37,490 bases of DNA from Rhodoferax sp. Lineage in GTDB: Bacteria; Pseudomonadota; Gammaproteobacteria; Burkholderiales; Burkholderiaceae_C. Position 1 is the stretch's first letter; every line of letters begins with the position of its first letter. A program made the position numbers and the translations under genes. The stretch lies in NCBI GenBank assembly GCA_025358555.1, contig JANYJD010000165.1, positions 1 to 37,490 of the forward strand. The letters run 5' to 3'. The notes under the pieces are model-generated. The model worked only from the letters and a program-made list of their open reading frames with translations, searched no databases and was not told the origin of the DNA. Shown piece after piece: positions 31,354-37,490 of this stretch.

Positions 31354-31980
31354 TGTTCCAAAAATGCGGTCTCCGGCATCGCCCAGGCCTGGCAGAATGT
31401 AGCCATGGCTGTTGAGCTGCCGGTCAATGGCCGCAGTGTAGATCGGCACGTCGGGGTGCGCTTTTTGCAGCGCAGCAATGCCCTCGGGGCAGGTCAGCAG
31501 GCAAACGAATTTAATTGACTTCGGGCCCAATTCCTTGAGCCGCTCCACCGCCGCGATGGCCGAGTTGCCGGTGGCCAACATCGGGTCGACGATGATGACG
31601 TCACGGTCTTGCATGTCGTGCGGCATTTTGAAATAGTACTCTACCGCTACCAGAGTTTTGGGGTCGCGGTAAAGGCCGACATGGCCCACCCGCGCACCGG
31701 GCACCACATTGAGCATGCCTTCCAGAATGCCGTTGCCTGCGCGCAGGATTGACACAAACACCAGCTTCTTGCCGTCAATGACCGGAGAATTCATTTTCTC
31801 CAGCGGGGTTTCGATCTCGATGTCATGCGTGGGCATGTCGCGGGTCACTTCATAGGCCATTAGCGCGCTGAGTTCGTTGAGCAGGCGCCTGAAGGTGTTG
31901 GTAGACGCATCCTTACGGCGCATCAGAGTCAGCTTGTGCTGCACCAGCGGGTGGTTGATAAGGTGAAGGTTGGGGTTCAT
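31348..31980 (-). CDS. upp: Uracil phosphoribosyltransferase
   Basis: 210-aa enzyme converting uracil plus PRPP to UMP. Motifs: [35 protein letters not shown], the PRPP-binding loop [20 protein letters not shown] and the uracil-binding C-terminus [17 protein letters not shown]. Length equals E. coli Upp (208 aa). A GAGGCAAG sequence precedes the ATG. Its place between DUF1688/URC4 and the binding protein suggests it supplies UMP to the URC-type catabolic route (URC6-like role) as well as salvage. Confidence 0.96.
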   Translation of the reverse strand: MNPNLHLINHPLVQHKLTLMRRKDASTNTFRRLLNELSALMAYEVTRDMPTHDIEIETPLEKMNSPVIDGKKLVFVSILRAGNGILEGMLNVVPGARVGHVGLYRDPKTLVAVEYYFKMPHDMQDRDVIIVDPMLATGNSAIAAVERLKELGPKSIKFVCLLTCPEGIAALQKAHPDVPIYTAAIDRQLNSHGYILPGLGDAGDRIFGTK

Positions 31981-32007
31981 GCGCTTGCCTCTTGGTGTTG
32001 AGAATGC

Positions 32008-33369
32008 TTAAAAAACGGTGCCGTCGCTGTCAATATTCAGGGGAGGTGTGCCCCCACGCAAACGCTGTGCCAGCACCCGCCCTGCCGCCCAGGTGCCGCC
32101 TTCCAGCACGCAGGCCAGAGGCATCGTCTCCGCGCTAAGGCCCAGTGACTGGCGCACCAATGGGGCTAATTCGTCCAGCAGAGCCACGGTGAGCGCACGC
32201 CATTCGACAATCATTTCATCACTGGTTTGATGCGTCTTTTGCGCCAGGCCGCAATCTCGGAGCTGCAACACGCCCGCGTCGATCAGCAGGCCGCCATTGC
32301 GGTATTCGGGCAGGCCGGTCAGCGCGTCAAGGCCGGTGACGGGCACGCCAGCCCACTCAAACGGCTCCAGCAGCGAGTAGGTGAGCCATTGCGAAAGCTT
32401 ATGAAAAGGCATCCAGCCGGCGTCTGCGCCGCTCCCATCACCTGCGCCCGGCACCGCGCTATGGCGCCAGCAATCACCTAGCGCGATGCTTTCTCCTGAT
32501 TTTATTTCGATAGCGTTCTGTGCAGGCCAGATTGGGGCTAGCGTTGAAAGAATCGCCAAAAGAACGGCGTGTGCGGCGACGGTTGGGGCCTCGGCGACTT
32601 TCGGGGCTTGGGCGCCGGCGCCGGGGTGAGTGCCGCTGCCGCTGAAGGTCGGCACTAAGTAATCGAACAGGCGCCCGGGTCGGCATTGCCCACCCGCACC
32701 GCCAAAAACGTCGGGTTGTGCGGCAATGACCTCGCCCAGTTTGCGAAGCAGCGCGGCCCGGCCCTCCAGCCCCACCAGCGGGTTGTCGACCCCCACCTGA
32801 AAGGCTGCGCCCAGCTGGCGCGCCGTCACGGCCTGCAAACCCGCAGCGTCGGCTTGGCAGGGCTGCGTCGGCTTGCTGGAAAAAAGGCCTTTGGTAAAGG
32901 CGTTGAAGCTGGCCACGCCCAGGCCTTCAGACCGTGTGAAGGTCTTGCCACTGCGCGGGTCGGCGTAGCGCCAATCAGCGCCAGCCCCGGCGTCCAGCAA
33001 CACGCTGACGATGGCCAGGTCAATCTGCGCGCGGGCCCGTTTGGGTGGTGATACCTTGCCCAGTGCCTCATCCATCTGGCTGGCACGATCCACTCCACCG
33101 GCTTCAAAATGTCGCCAGCGGCTGTGGTACGGGATGTCCAGGCCCGGGTAGCGCTCGCGGGTGACGCCTGCCACCAGCTCGGCCGTGGTGGGCAGCGCCG
33201 CGTCATTCACGCTGAAATAAGCTGACTGCCCTGCGCGCGCGCGCGCGAGCAGGCCTGCGGCCCGCTCACGAATAGTTTTGGTGCTACGCAATACGGCTGC
33301 AGCCCCAGTGCAATCTGCATGAGTAGCTATAAAAATAGGTGCGTTAGAGGCTGTGCCAGAGGCTGTCAT
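32008..33369 (-). CDS. DUF1688 / URC4-like uracil catabolism protein
   Basis: 453-aa protein of the DUF1688 family (fungal Urc4/Urg3). Recognised by HSRWRHFEAGGVDR, RAQIDLAIVSVLLDAGAGAD, WRYADPRSGKTFTRSEGLGV, ASFNAFTKGLFSS, PGRLFDYLVPTFSGSG, FHKLSQWLTYSLLEPFEWAG and LPEYRNGGLLIDAGVL. In yeast, urc4 mutants accumulate ribosylurea, so the protein probably acts on ribosylurea or its phosphate. Its ATG overlaps the URC1 stop (33366-33369). Two R1 copies lie inside the gene: a sense copy near the N-terminus (IFIATHADCTGAAA) and an antisense copy in the second half (LAPIWPAQNAIEIK). Confidence 0.9.
   Translation of the reverse strand: MTASGTASNAPIFIATHADCTGAAAVLRSTKTIRERAAGLLARARAGQSAYFSVNDAALPTTAELVAGVTRERYPGLDIPYHSRWRHFEAGGVDRASQMDEALGKVSPPKRARAQIDLAIVSVLLDAGAGADWRYADPRSGKTFTRSEGLGVASFNAFTKGLFSSKPTQPCQADAAGLQAVTARQLGAAFQVGVDNPLVGLEGRAALLRKLGEVIAAQPDVFGGAGGQCRPGRLFDYLVPTFSGSGTHPGAGAQAPKVAEAPTVAAHAVLLAILSTLAPIWPAQNAIEIKSGESIALGDCWRHSAVPGAGDGSGADAGWMPFHKLSQWLTYSLLEPFEWAGVPVTGLDALTGLPEYRNGGLLIDAGVLQLRDCGLAQKTHQTSDEMIVEWRALTVALLDELAPLVRQSLGLSAETMPLACVLEGGTWAAGRVLAQRLRGGTPPLNIDSDGTVF
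32496..32548 (+). repeat. R1 repeat copy 8, antisense inside the DUF1688 gene
   Basis: TTTTATTTCGATAGCGTTCT, then CCAGATTGGGGCTAGCG, a diverged R1 copy. Read on the gene strand as STLAPIWPAQNAIEIKSG in the frame CTA-GCC-CCA, the same antisense frame as copy 3. Confidence 0.55.
33286..33338 (-). repeat. R1 repeat copy 9, sense inside the DUF1688 gene
   Basis: On the minus strand CCTATTTTTATAGCTACTCA, then TGCACTGGGGCTGCAGCCG. Read in the frame ATA-GCT-ACT as IFIATHADCTGAAAV, the same sense frame as copies 1, 2 and 4. Confidence 0.6.
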
Positions 33370-34676
33370 TCCTGCAATCCCCGGCCTTTGGCTTTCTTCA
33401 GCTCGAAGGCATCGGGCACCTGGCCGGGCGTGAAGTAACCGGCTGCCATCTTGGCGTCCATCTCAACGCGGGCATCAGCCGGGATCAGGTCGTCTGGAAT
33501 ATTCACGCGCTGCACCACCTCAATACCAGCGCGCGTGATGGCATCAAATTTCATGTTGCTCATGGACACCAGGCGGTGGATTTTGCGGATGCCCAGCCAG
33601 TTCAGCACGTCCGGCATCAGCTCTTGAAACCGCATGTCCTGCACACCGGCCACGCACTCAGTGCGGTTGAAGTACTGGTCGGCGGTGTCGCCGCCCACTT
33701 GGCGTTTGCGGGCGTTGTAGACCAGGAATTTTGTGACCTCACCCAGAGCGCGGCCTTCTTTGCGGAAGTAAGAGACCAGCCCCACGCCACCGCGCTGGGC
33801 CCCCATGATGCATTCCTCAATGGCATGCGTCAGGTAGGGTCGGCAGGTGCAAATATCAGAACCAAACACGTCCGAGCCATTGCACTCATCATGCACTCGG
33901 GCGGTCAGTTCCACGGCCGGGTTCGCCAAATCCCGTGGGTTGCCAAAAATGTAGGCGGTAAGGCCGCCAATCGGCGGCAAAAACACCTCCAGGTCGCTGC
34001 GGGTCACCAGCTCGGGGTACATGCCGCCGGTTTCTTCAAACAGCACGCGTCGCAGGTCGGCCTCGGTGCAATTAAAGCGTTTGGCCACCTCGGGCAGGTA
34101 CCACACCGGCTCCACCGCCACCTTGGTCACCATGGCCGCGCCGCCAGCGGTGAGGAACTTGCCGTCGGCCTTCAGGCGGCCCGACTGTAGCGCCTCGATC
34201 ACCTCGGGCAGGATCACGTGCGCCTGCGTGACGGCGATGGTGGGGCGAATGTCGTAACCGGCGGCCAGCTCAGTGGCAAACACATCGGCCACGGTAGCGC
34301 CCCAAGGGTCCATCGCGACGATGCGTCCAGGCTCGCTCCACTGCGGGTAGGGACCGATGATGTCGGTGGGCATCGTGTTGGTGAGGTCAGCCTTGTGCTG
34401 AGGCGACAGGCCACCCGAGGCCACGGCCAGCGCGCGGTAGATGCTGTAGCTACCGCTGTGCGTGCCAATCACATTGCGGTGGCTACGCCGCGTCGTGGTG
34501 CCAACCACCGGACCGCGCTGTGCCGCGGTGGCCGCCGCCCATTGGATCGGTAGCGCACCAAAGCCACCGGCGTGGGAGGTCAAGCGAATGTGACTGGGGG
34601 CGGGCGCAGGGGTGGAGGCGGGGACCCCGGTCGGCAGGCCAGTCAGGGTAATGCTGGGTGCGATCTGTGCAGACAT
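33366..34676 (-). CDS. GTP cyclohydrolase II-like protein of uracil catabolism (URC1-like)
   Basis: 436 aa from the ATG at 34676 (MSAQIAPSITLTGLPTG). The C-terminal half is a GTP cyclohydrolase II domain: RVHDECNGSDVFGSDICTC gives the three zinc cysteines with RibA spacing, then RPYLTHAIEECIMGAQRGGV, LVSYFRKEGRALGEVTKFL and the active-site region. The N-terminal half (GFGALPIQWAAATAAQRGPV, THSGSYSIYRALAVASGGL, VADVFATELAAGYDIRPTIA) is not found in riboflavin RibA and marks the Urc1-type. In the yeast URC pathway Urc1 acts before Urc4 on a uridine-level intermediate. Overlap by ATGA with the DUF1688 gene supports this role rather than riboflavin synthesis. Confidence 0.9.
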   Translation of the reverse strand: MSAQIAPSITLTGLPTGVPASTPAPAPSHIRLTSHAGGFGALPIQWAAATAAQRGPVVGTTTRRSHRNVIGTHSGSYSIYRALAVASGGLSPQHKADLTNTMPTDIIGPYPQWSEPGRIVAMDPWGATVADVFATELAAGYDIRPTIAVTQAHVILPEVIEALQSGRLKADGKFLTAGGAAMVTKVAVEPVWYLPEVAKRFNCTEADLRRVLFEETGGMYPELVTRSDLEVFLPPIGGLTAYIFGNPRDLANPAVELTARVHDECNGSDVFGSDICTCRPYLTHAIEECIMGAQRGGVGLVSYFRKEGRALGEVTKFLVYNARKRQVGGDTADQYFNRTECVAGVQDMRFQELMPDVLNWLGIRKIHRLVSMSNMKFDAITRAGIEVVQRVNIPDDLIPADARVEMDAKMAAGYFTPGQVPDAFELKKAKGRGLQE

Positions 34677-34716
34677 GCTCAGGCCTTGTGAAGATGGATT
34701 GAAATTTCTGGCGGTT

Positions 34717-36243
34717 TCATCGCCGCTTGCCACCAAAAATGCTGCCCAGCACGCCGCGAATGATCTCCCGGCCCACGCTGGAGCCTATGGTGCGCACGGC
34801 TGATTTGGCCATGCTTTGGGCCAGGCCATCGTGCTTGCCGCCGCGCGGGCCGGTGCTGCCGAACAGCACGTCGTTGATGCCGCCCATAATGCCGCCCGAA
34901 GCCGTCTGGCCCGCCGCGCCGCCGTTCGGAGCAGAGGTGGCGTTCACGGCACCCGCGTTGGCGCGGCCCTGCAGTTTTTCATAGGCCGATTCTCGGTCGA
35001 CGGTTTTCTCGTACACGCCCGCCACCAGCGAGCTTTGCATCAGTGCCTGGCGCTCGGGCGGGGTGATCGGGCCAATCTGGCTGCCAGGCGGCAGCACATA
35101 GACGCGCTCGGTCACGCTGGGGCTGCCTTTGGCATCCAGCAGGCTCACCAGCGCCTCGCCCACGGCCAGCTCAGTGATGGCGGTCTCAATGTCCAGCCCC
35201 GGTTTTTGCCGCATGGTTTGCGCGGTGGCTTTCACGGCTTTTTGGTCGCGCGGTGTGAAAGCGCGCAGCGCGTGCTGCACGCGGTTGCCGAGCTGCGCCA
35301 GCACGGCATCGGGAATATCCAGCGGGTTTTGCGTCACAAAATACACTCCCACGCCCTTTGAGCGGATCAGCCGCACCACCAGCTCAATGCGGTCCACCAG
35401 CACCTTGGGCGCCTCGTCAAACAGCAGGTGGGCTTCGTCAAAAAAGAACACCAGCTTCGGCTTGTCAAGGTCGCCCACTTCGGGCAATTGCTCGTATAGC
35501 TCGGACAGCATCCACAGCAGGAAGGTGGCGTACAGGCGCGGGGAATTCAGCAGCTTGTCGGCGGCCAAAATGTTGGCCACGCCCATGCCGTCAACCGTCT
35601 GCATGAAATCGCTGATGTTGAGCATCGGCTCGCCAAAAAACTTTTCACCGCCCTGCGATTCGATCTGCAGCAGGCCGCGCTGGATCGCACCCACGCTGGC
35701 GGCGCTGACGTTGCCATACTTTGTGGTGAAGTCTTTGGCGTTGTCGCCCACGTACTGCAACATGGCGCGCAGGTCTTTCAGGTCCAGCAGCAGCAGGGCG
35801 TTGTCGTCGGCAATCCTGAACACCAGGTTCAGGACGCCGGCCTGGGTTTCGTTCAGGTTCAGCATGCGGCCCAGCAGCAGCGGGCCCAGGTCGCTCACCG
35901 TGGCGCGCACCGGGTGGCCCTGCTCGCCAAACACGTCCCACAGCGTGGTGGGGAAGGCCGTGGCGTTGGGCGTGGGCAACCCGCGCTCCTTGATGATGCC
36001 TGCCAGCTTGGGGCTGATGGCCCCGGCCTGCGAGATGCCGGTCAAATCACCTTTGACGTCGGCCATGAACACCGGCACGCCCAGGCGCAAAAAGCCTTCG
36101 GCCAGGGTTTGCAGGGTGATTGTTTTGCCGGTGCCGGTGGCCCCGGTGATCAGCCCGTGGCGATTGGCCTTGTCGGGCCGCAGCAGGCACTGCACGTCGC
36201 CATGTTGGGCAATCAGGATGCCGTCGTTCGCAGAGTCAGCCAT
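34717..36243 (-). CDS. HerA-like ATPase, YjgR/DUF853 family
   Basis: 508-aa P-loop ATPase of the HerA/FtsK superfamily, YjgR (DUF853) subgroup. Walker [21 protein letters not shown]; Walker [19 protein letters not shown]; plus [59 protein letters not shown] and [20 protein letters not shown]. The C-terminus is Gly/Ala-rich and ends GSIFGGKRR. Start ATG 36243 ([18 protein letters not shown]). Cellular role of YjgR is not known. It is 40 bp upstream of the URC1 gene on the same strand and divergent from yebC across 58 bp. Confidence 0.93.
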   Translation of the reverse strand: MADSANDGILIAQHGDVQCLLRPDKANRHGLITGATGTGKTITLQTLAEGFLRLGVPVFMADVKGDLTGISQAGAISPKLAGIIKERGLPTPNATAFPTTLWDVFGEQGHPVRATVSDLGPLLLGRMLNLNETQAGVLNLVFRIADDNALLLLDLKDLRAMLQYVGDNAKDFTTKYGNVSAASVGAIQRGLLQIESQGGEKFFGEPMLNISDFMQTVDGMGVANILAADKLLNSPRLYATFLLWMLSELYEQLPEVGDLDKPKLVFFFDEAHLLFDEAPKVLVDRIELVVRLIRSKGVGVYFVTQNPLDIPDAVLAQLGNRVQHALRAFTPRDQKAVKATAQTMRQKPGLDIETAITELAVGEALVSLLDAKGSPSVTERVYVLPPGSQIGPITPPERQALMQSSLVAGVYEKTVDRESAYEKLQGRANAGAVNATSAPNGGAAGQTASGGIMGGINDVLFGSTGPRGGKHDGLAQSMAKSAVRTIGSSVGREIIRGVLGSIFGGKRR

Positions 36244-36301
36244 TGAGGCTCCAAAAAGTACAATCGAACCAATAGCGTAACCAATATTTCGAGGATTCCC
36301 C

Positions 36302-37060
36302 GTGGCAGGACACAGTAAATGGGCCAATATTCAGCACAGAAAAGGCCGCCAGGACGAAAAACGGGGCAAAGTGTGGACGCGGGTGATCCGTGAAATCATG
36401 GTGGCTGCCCGGCTGGGTGGTGGCGATTTGAGCATCAACCCGCGCTTGCGCCTGGCGGTGGAAAAAGCCAAAGCGGCCAATTTGGCTGCTGACACAGTCA
36501 AACGCAACATCGAGAAAGCCACCGGAACGCTGGAAGGCGTGCACTATGAGGAAATCCGCTACGAAGGCTACGGCATTGGCGGCGCGGCGATCATTGTCGA
36601 CACCATGACCGACAACAAAGTGCGCACCGTCGCCGAGGTGCGCCACGCGTTCAGCAAGCACGGCGGCAACATGGGCACGGCGGGCTCCGTCGCTTTCCAG
36701 TTCAAGCACTGCGGCCAGTTGGTATTTGCGCCGGGCACGGACGAAGAAAAACTGATGGACGCGGCGCTGGAGCTGGGTGCGGAAGATGTCATCACCGACG
36801 ACGATGGCGCGATTGAGGTGCTGACCGCCTACCCCGATTTTGAAGCCGTCAAAAACGCACTGGACAAGGCTGGTTTCAAGCCCGAGGTAGCCGAGATCAC
36901 CATGCGCGCTGAGAACACGGTTGAGCTGACGGGCGACGATGCGGCGCGCATGCAGAAGCTGCTGGACGTGCTGGAAGACCTCGACGACGTGCAGGCGGTG
37001 TTTCATAACGCGCAGATTAACGCGCAGATTAATGCCCAGATTGACGGCGCGGCACTATGA
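36302..37060 (+). CDS. yebC: YebC/PmpR-family transcriptional regulator / translation factor
   Basis: 252-aa YebC protein, start GTG at 36302 ([20 protein letters not shown]). Family segments: [80 protein letters not shown]. Members regulate transcription or, as recently shown for some, help ribosomes pass proline stalls. The usual end is near VFHNAEI; here it reads [20 protein letters not shown] because a 12-bp unit is tandemly repeated. The stop overlaps an ATG (ATGA, 37057-37060) that opens a 10-codon frame leading to purD. Confidence 0.95.
   Translation: MAGHSKWANIQHRKGRQDEKRGKVWTRVIREIMVAARLGGGDLSINPRLRLAVEKAKAANLAADTVKRNIEKATGTLEGVHYEEIRYEGYGIGGAAIIVDTMTDNKVRTVAEVRHAFSKHGGNMGTAGSVAFQFKHCGQLVFAPGTDEEKLMDAALELGAEDVITDDDGAIEVLTAYPDFEAVKNALDKAGFKPEVAEITMRAENTVELTGDDAARMQKLLDVLEDLDDVQAVFHNAQINAQINAQIDGAAL
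37007..37042 (+). repeat. Three tandem 12-bp units at the 3' end of yebC
   Basis: AACGCGCAGATT occurs at 37007-37018 and 37019-37030, and AATGCCCAGATT at 37031-37042. Each encodes NAQI. Because the unit is a multiple of three, copy-number change keeps the yebC frame. Confidence 0.9.
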
Positions 37061-37089
37061 AAACTGTTTGCATGAAAGTTTCCGCATGA
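37057..37089 (+). CDS. Possible 10-codon minicistron between yebC and purD
   Basis: ATG at 37057 overlaps the yebC stop (ATGA) and the frame [10 protein letters not shown] ends at TGA 37087-37089, which overlaps the purD start (ATGA, 37086-37089). The arrangement would let terminating ribosomes pass from yebC to purD. The block contains a direct repeat GCATGAAAGTT (37070-37080 and 37084-37094), which may have produced it. Whether it is translated is unknown. Confidence 0.35.
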   Translation: MKTVCMKVSA

Positions 37090-37490
37090 AAGTTCTGGTG
37101 ATAGGTGGCGGTGGCCGTGAACACGCGCTGGCCTGGAAGCTGGCGCAGTCGCCCAAGGTTCAGGCGGTGTACGTTGCGCCAGGCAACGGCGGCACTGCGC
37201 GCGACAGCCGCCTGGTTAACATAAACATCACGGAAGCCCAAGCGCTGCGTTCATGGGCAGCTACTGAAAAAATAGCGGTTACGGTGGTGGGGCCGGAAGG
37301 CCCGCTGGCCGCTGGCGTGGTGGACGAGTTTCGTGCGCACGGCCTGCGTGTGTTTGGCCCGACGAAAGTCGCCGCCCAGCTTGAGAGCTCCAAGGCGTTT
37401 TCCAAAGCTTTCATGAAGCGCCACGGTATCCCCACGGCGGCGTTTGAAACGTTTGTCGATGCGGCGGCAGCCCATGCCTATGTTGACAAG
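37086..37490 (+). CDS. purD: Phosphoribosylamine-glycine ligase PurD (5' part, runs off window)
   Basis: The first 135 codons of GAR synthetase, which joins phosphoribosylamine and glycine in purine synthesis. N-terminal motif [20 protein letters not shown], then VYVAPGNGGTA, VTVVGPEGPLAAGVVDEF, GPTKVAAQLESSKAFSKAFM and KRHGIPTAAF are all standard PurD sequence. The full protein is ~425 aa, so about two thirds lie beyond the window. The ATG at 37086 is fixed by the conserved N-terminus; it is coupled to the short frame after yebC rather than preceded by a strong SD. Confidence 0.96.
   Translation, partial: MKVLVIGGGGREHALAWKLAQSPKVQAVYVAPGNGGTARDSRLVNINITEAQALRSWAATEKIAVTVVGPEGPLAAGVVDEFRAHGLRVFGPTKVAAQLESSKAFSKAFMKRHGIPTAAFETFVDAAAAHAYVDK

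Noticed and set aside
33366-34676. Annotation as riboflavin-biosynthesis ribA
   Set aside because: The N-terminal half is not found in RibA, and the gene overlaps DUF1688/URC4 and neighbours upp, which points to the uracil catabolism type.
37260-37285. Possible further R1 copy in purD (GAAAAAATAGCG)
   Set aside because: Only the first half resembles R1; the rest is ordinary PurD coding sequence for TVVGPEGPLAAG.
1-37490. CRISPR arrays, tRNA or rRNA genes
   Set aside because: No regularly spaced direct repeats, cloverleaf-like sequences or rRNA segments were seen by eye; a covariance-model scan was not possible here.

Overview
The window looks like a chromosomal segment of a betaproteobacterium of the order Burkholderiales, most likely family Comamonadaceae (Rhodoferax/Polaromonas-like). 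The grounds are the protein sequences, the GC-rich codon use, the mfd / ispD-ispF arrangement, and an interspersed repeat (here called R1, with the core ATAGCT...ACAAGGGCTA) of a kind I associate with that family. The genus is inference.

Layout. 1-5.3 kb: 5'-proximal part of mfd (minus), divergent ispD-ispF (MEP isoprenoid pathway), then a convergent OmpR/EnvZ-type two-component pair. 6.2-10.2 kb: a coupled group of exported proteins (small signal-peptide protein, DUF1800, Tat-exported DUF1501, SIMPL/DUF541 protein), divergent from the response regulator across a region with a perfect 10-bp inverted repeat. 10.3-15.3 kb: alpha/beta hydrolase, relA, exonuclease I (sbcB). 15.3-17.7 kb: a toxin-antitoxin cluster with a decayed vapBC relic, Phd-PIN, PIN-ribbon-helix-helix and a truncated PIN copy. 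17.8-21.7 kb: a compact unrecognised operon of two lipoproteins, a 65-aa protein, an N-acetylmuramidase with peptidoglycan-binding domain, a multi-pass membrane protein with a long soluble loop, and an M15-type peptidase. A 51-bp sequence occurs in inverted orientation at 16505-16555 and 21753-21803, bracketing the PIN-RHH module and this operon.

21.9-34.7 kb (all minus): a pyrimidine salvage/catabolism locus. It comprises a GTP-cyclohydrolase-II-like URC1, DUF1688 (URC4), uracil phosphoribosyltransferase, a BMP-type binding protein, an ABC ATPase and two permeases of the nucleoside-uptake type, a Tat-exported amidohydrolase and a cytosine deaminase. It is interrupted between the binding protein and the ATPase by a PrlF-YhaV toxin-antitoxin module and a truncated class 3 lipase. 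34.7-37.5 kb: HerA-like ATPase (YjgR/DUF853), yebC and the start of purD.

The most unusual signals are: (i) R1 copies lying in frame inside genes, encoding signal peptides of two exported proteins and the conserved GG-x-TRA-x-S segment of IspD; (ii) a GC-rich palindromic insertion in frame inside the RelA synthetase domain; (iii) the cell-wall-lytic operon between inverted repeats with no phage structural genes nearby; (iv) a bacterial URC-type uracil catabolism cluster with its own uptake system and an unassigned exported amidohydrolase. No rRNA, tRNA or CRISPR array was seen.
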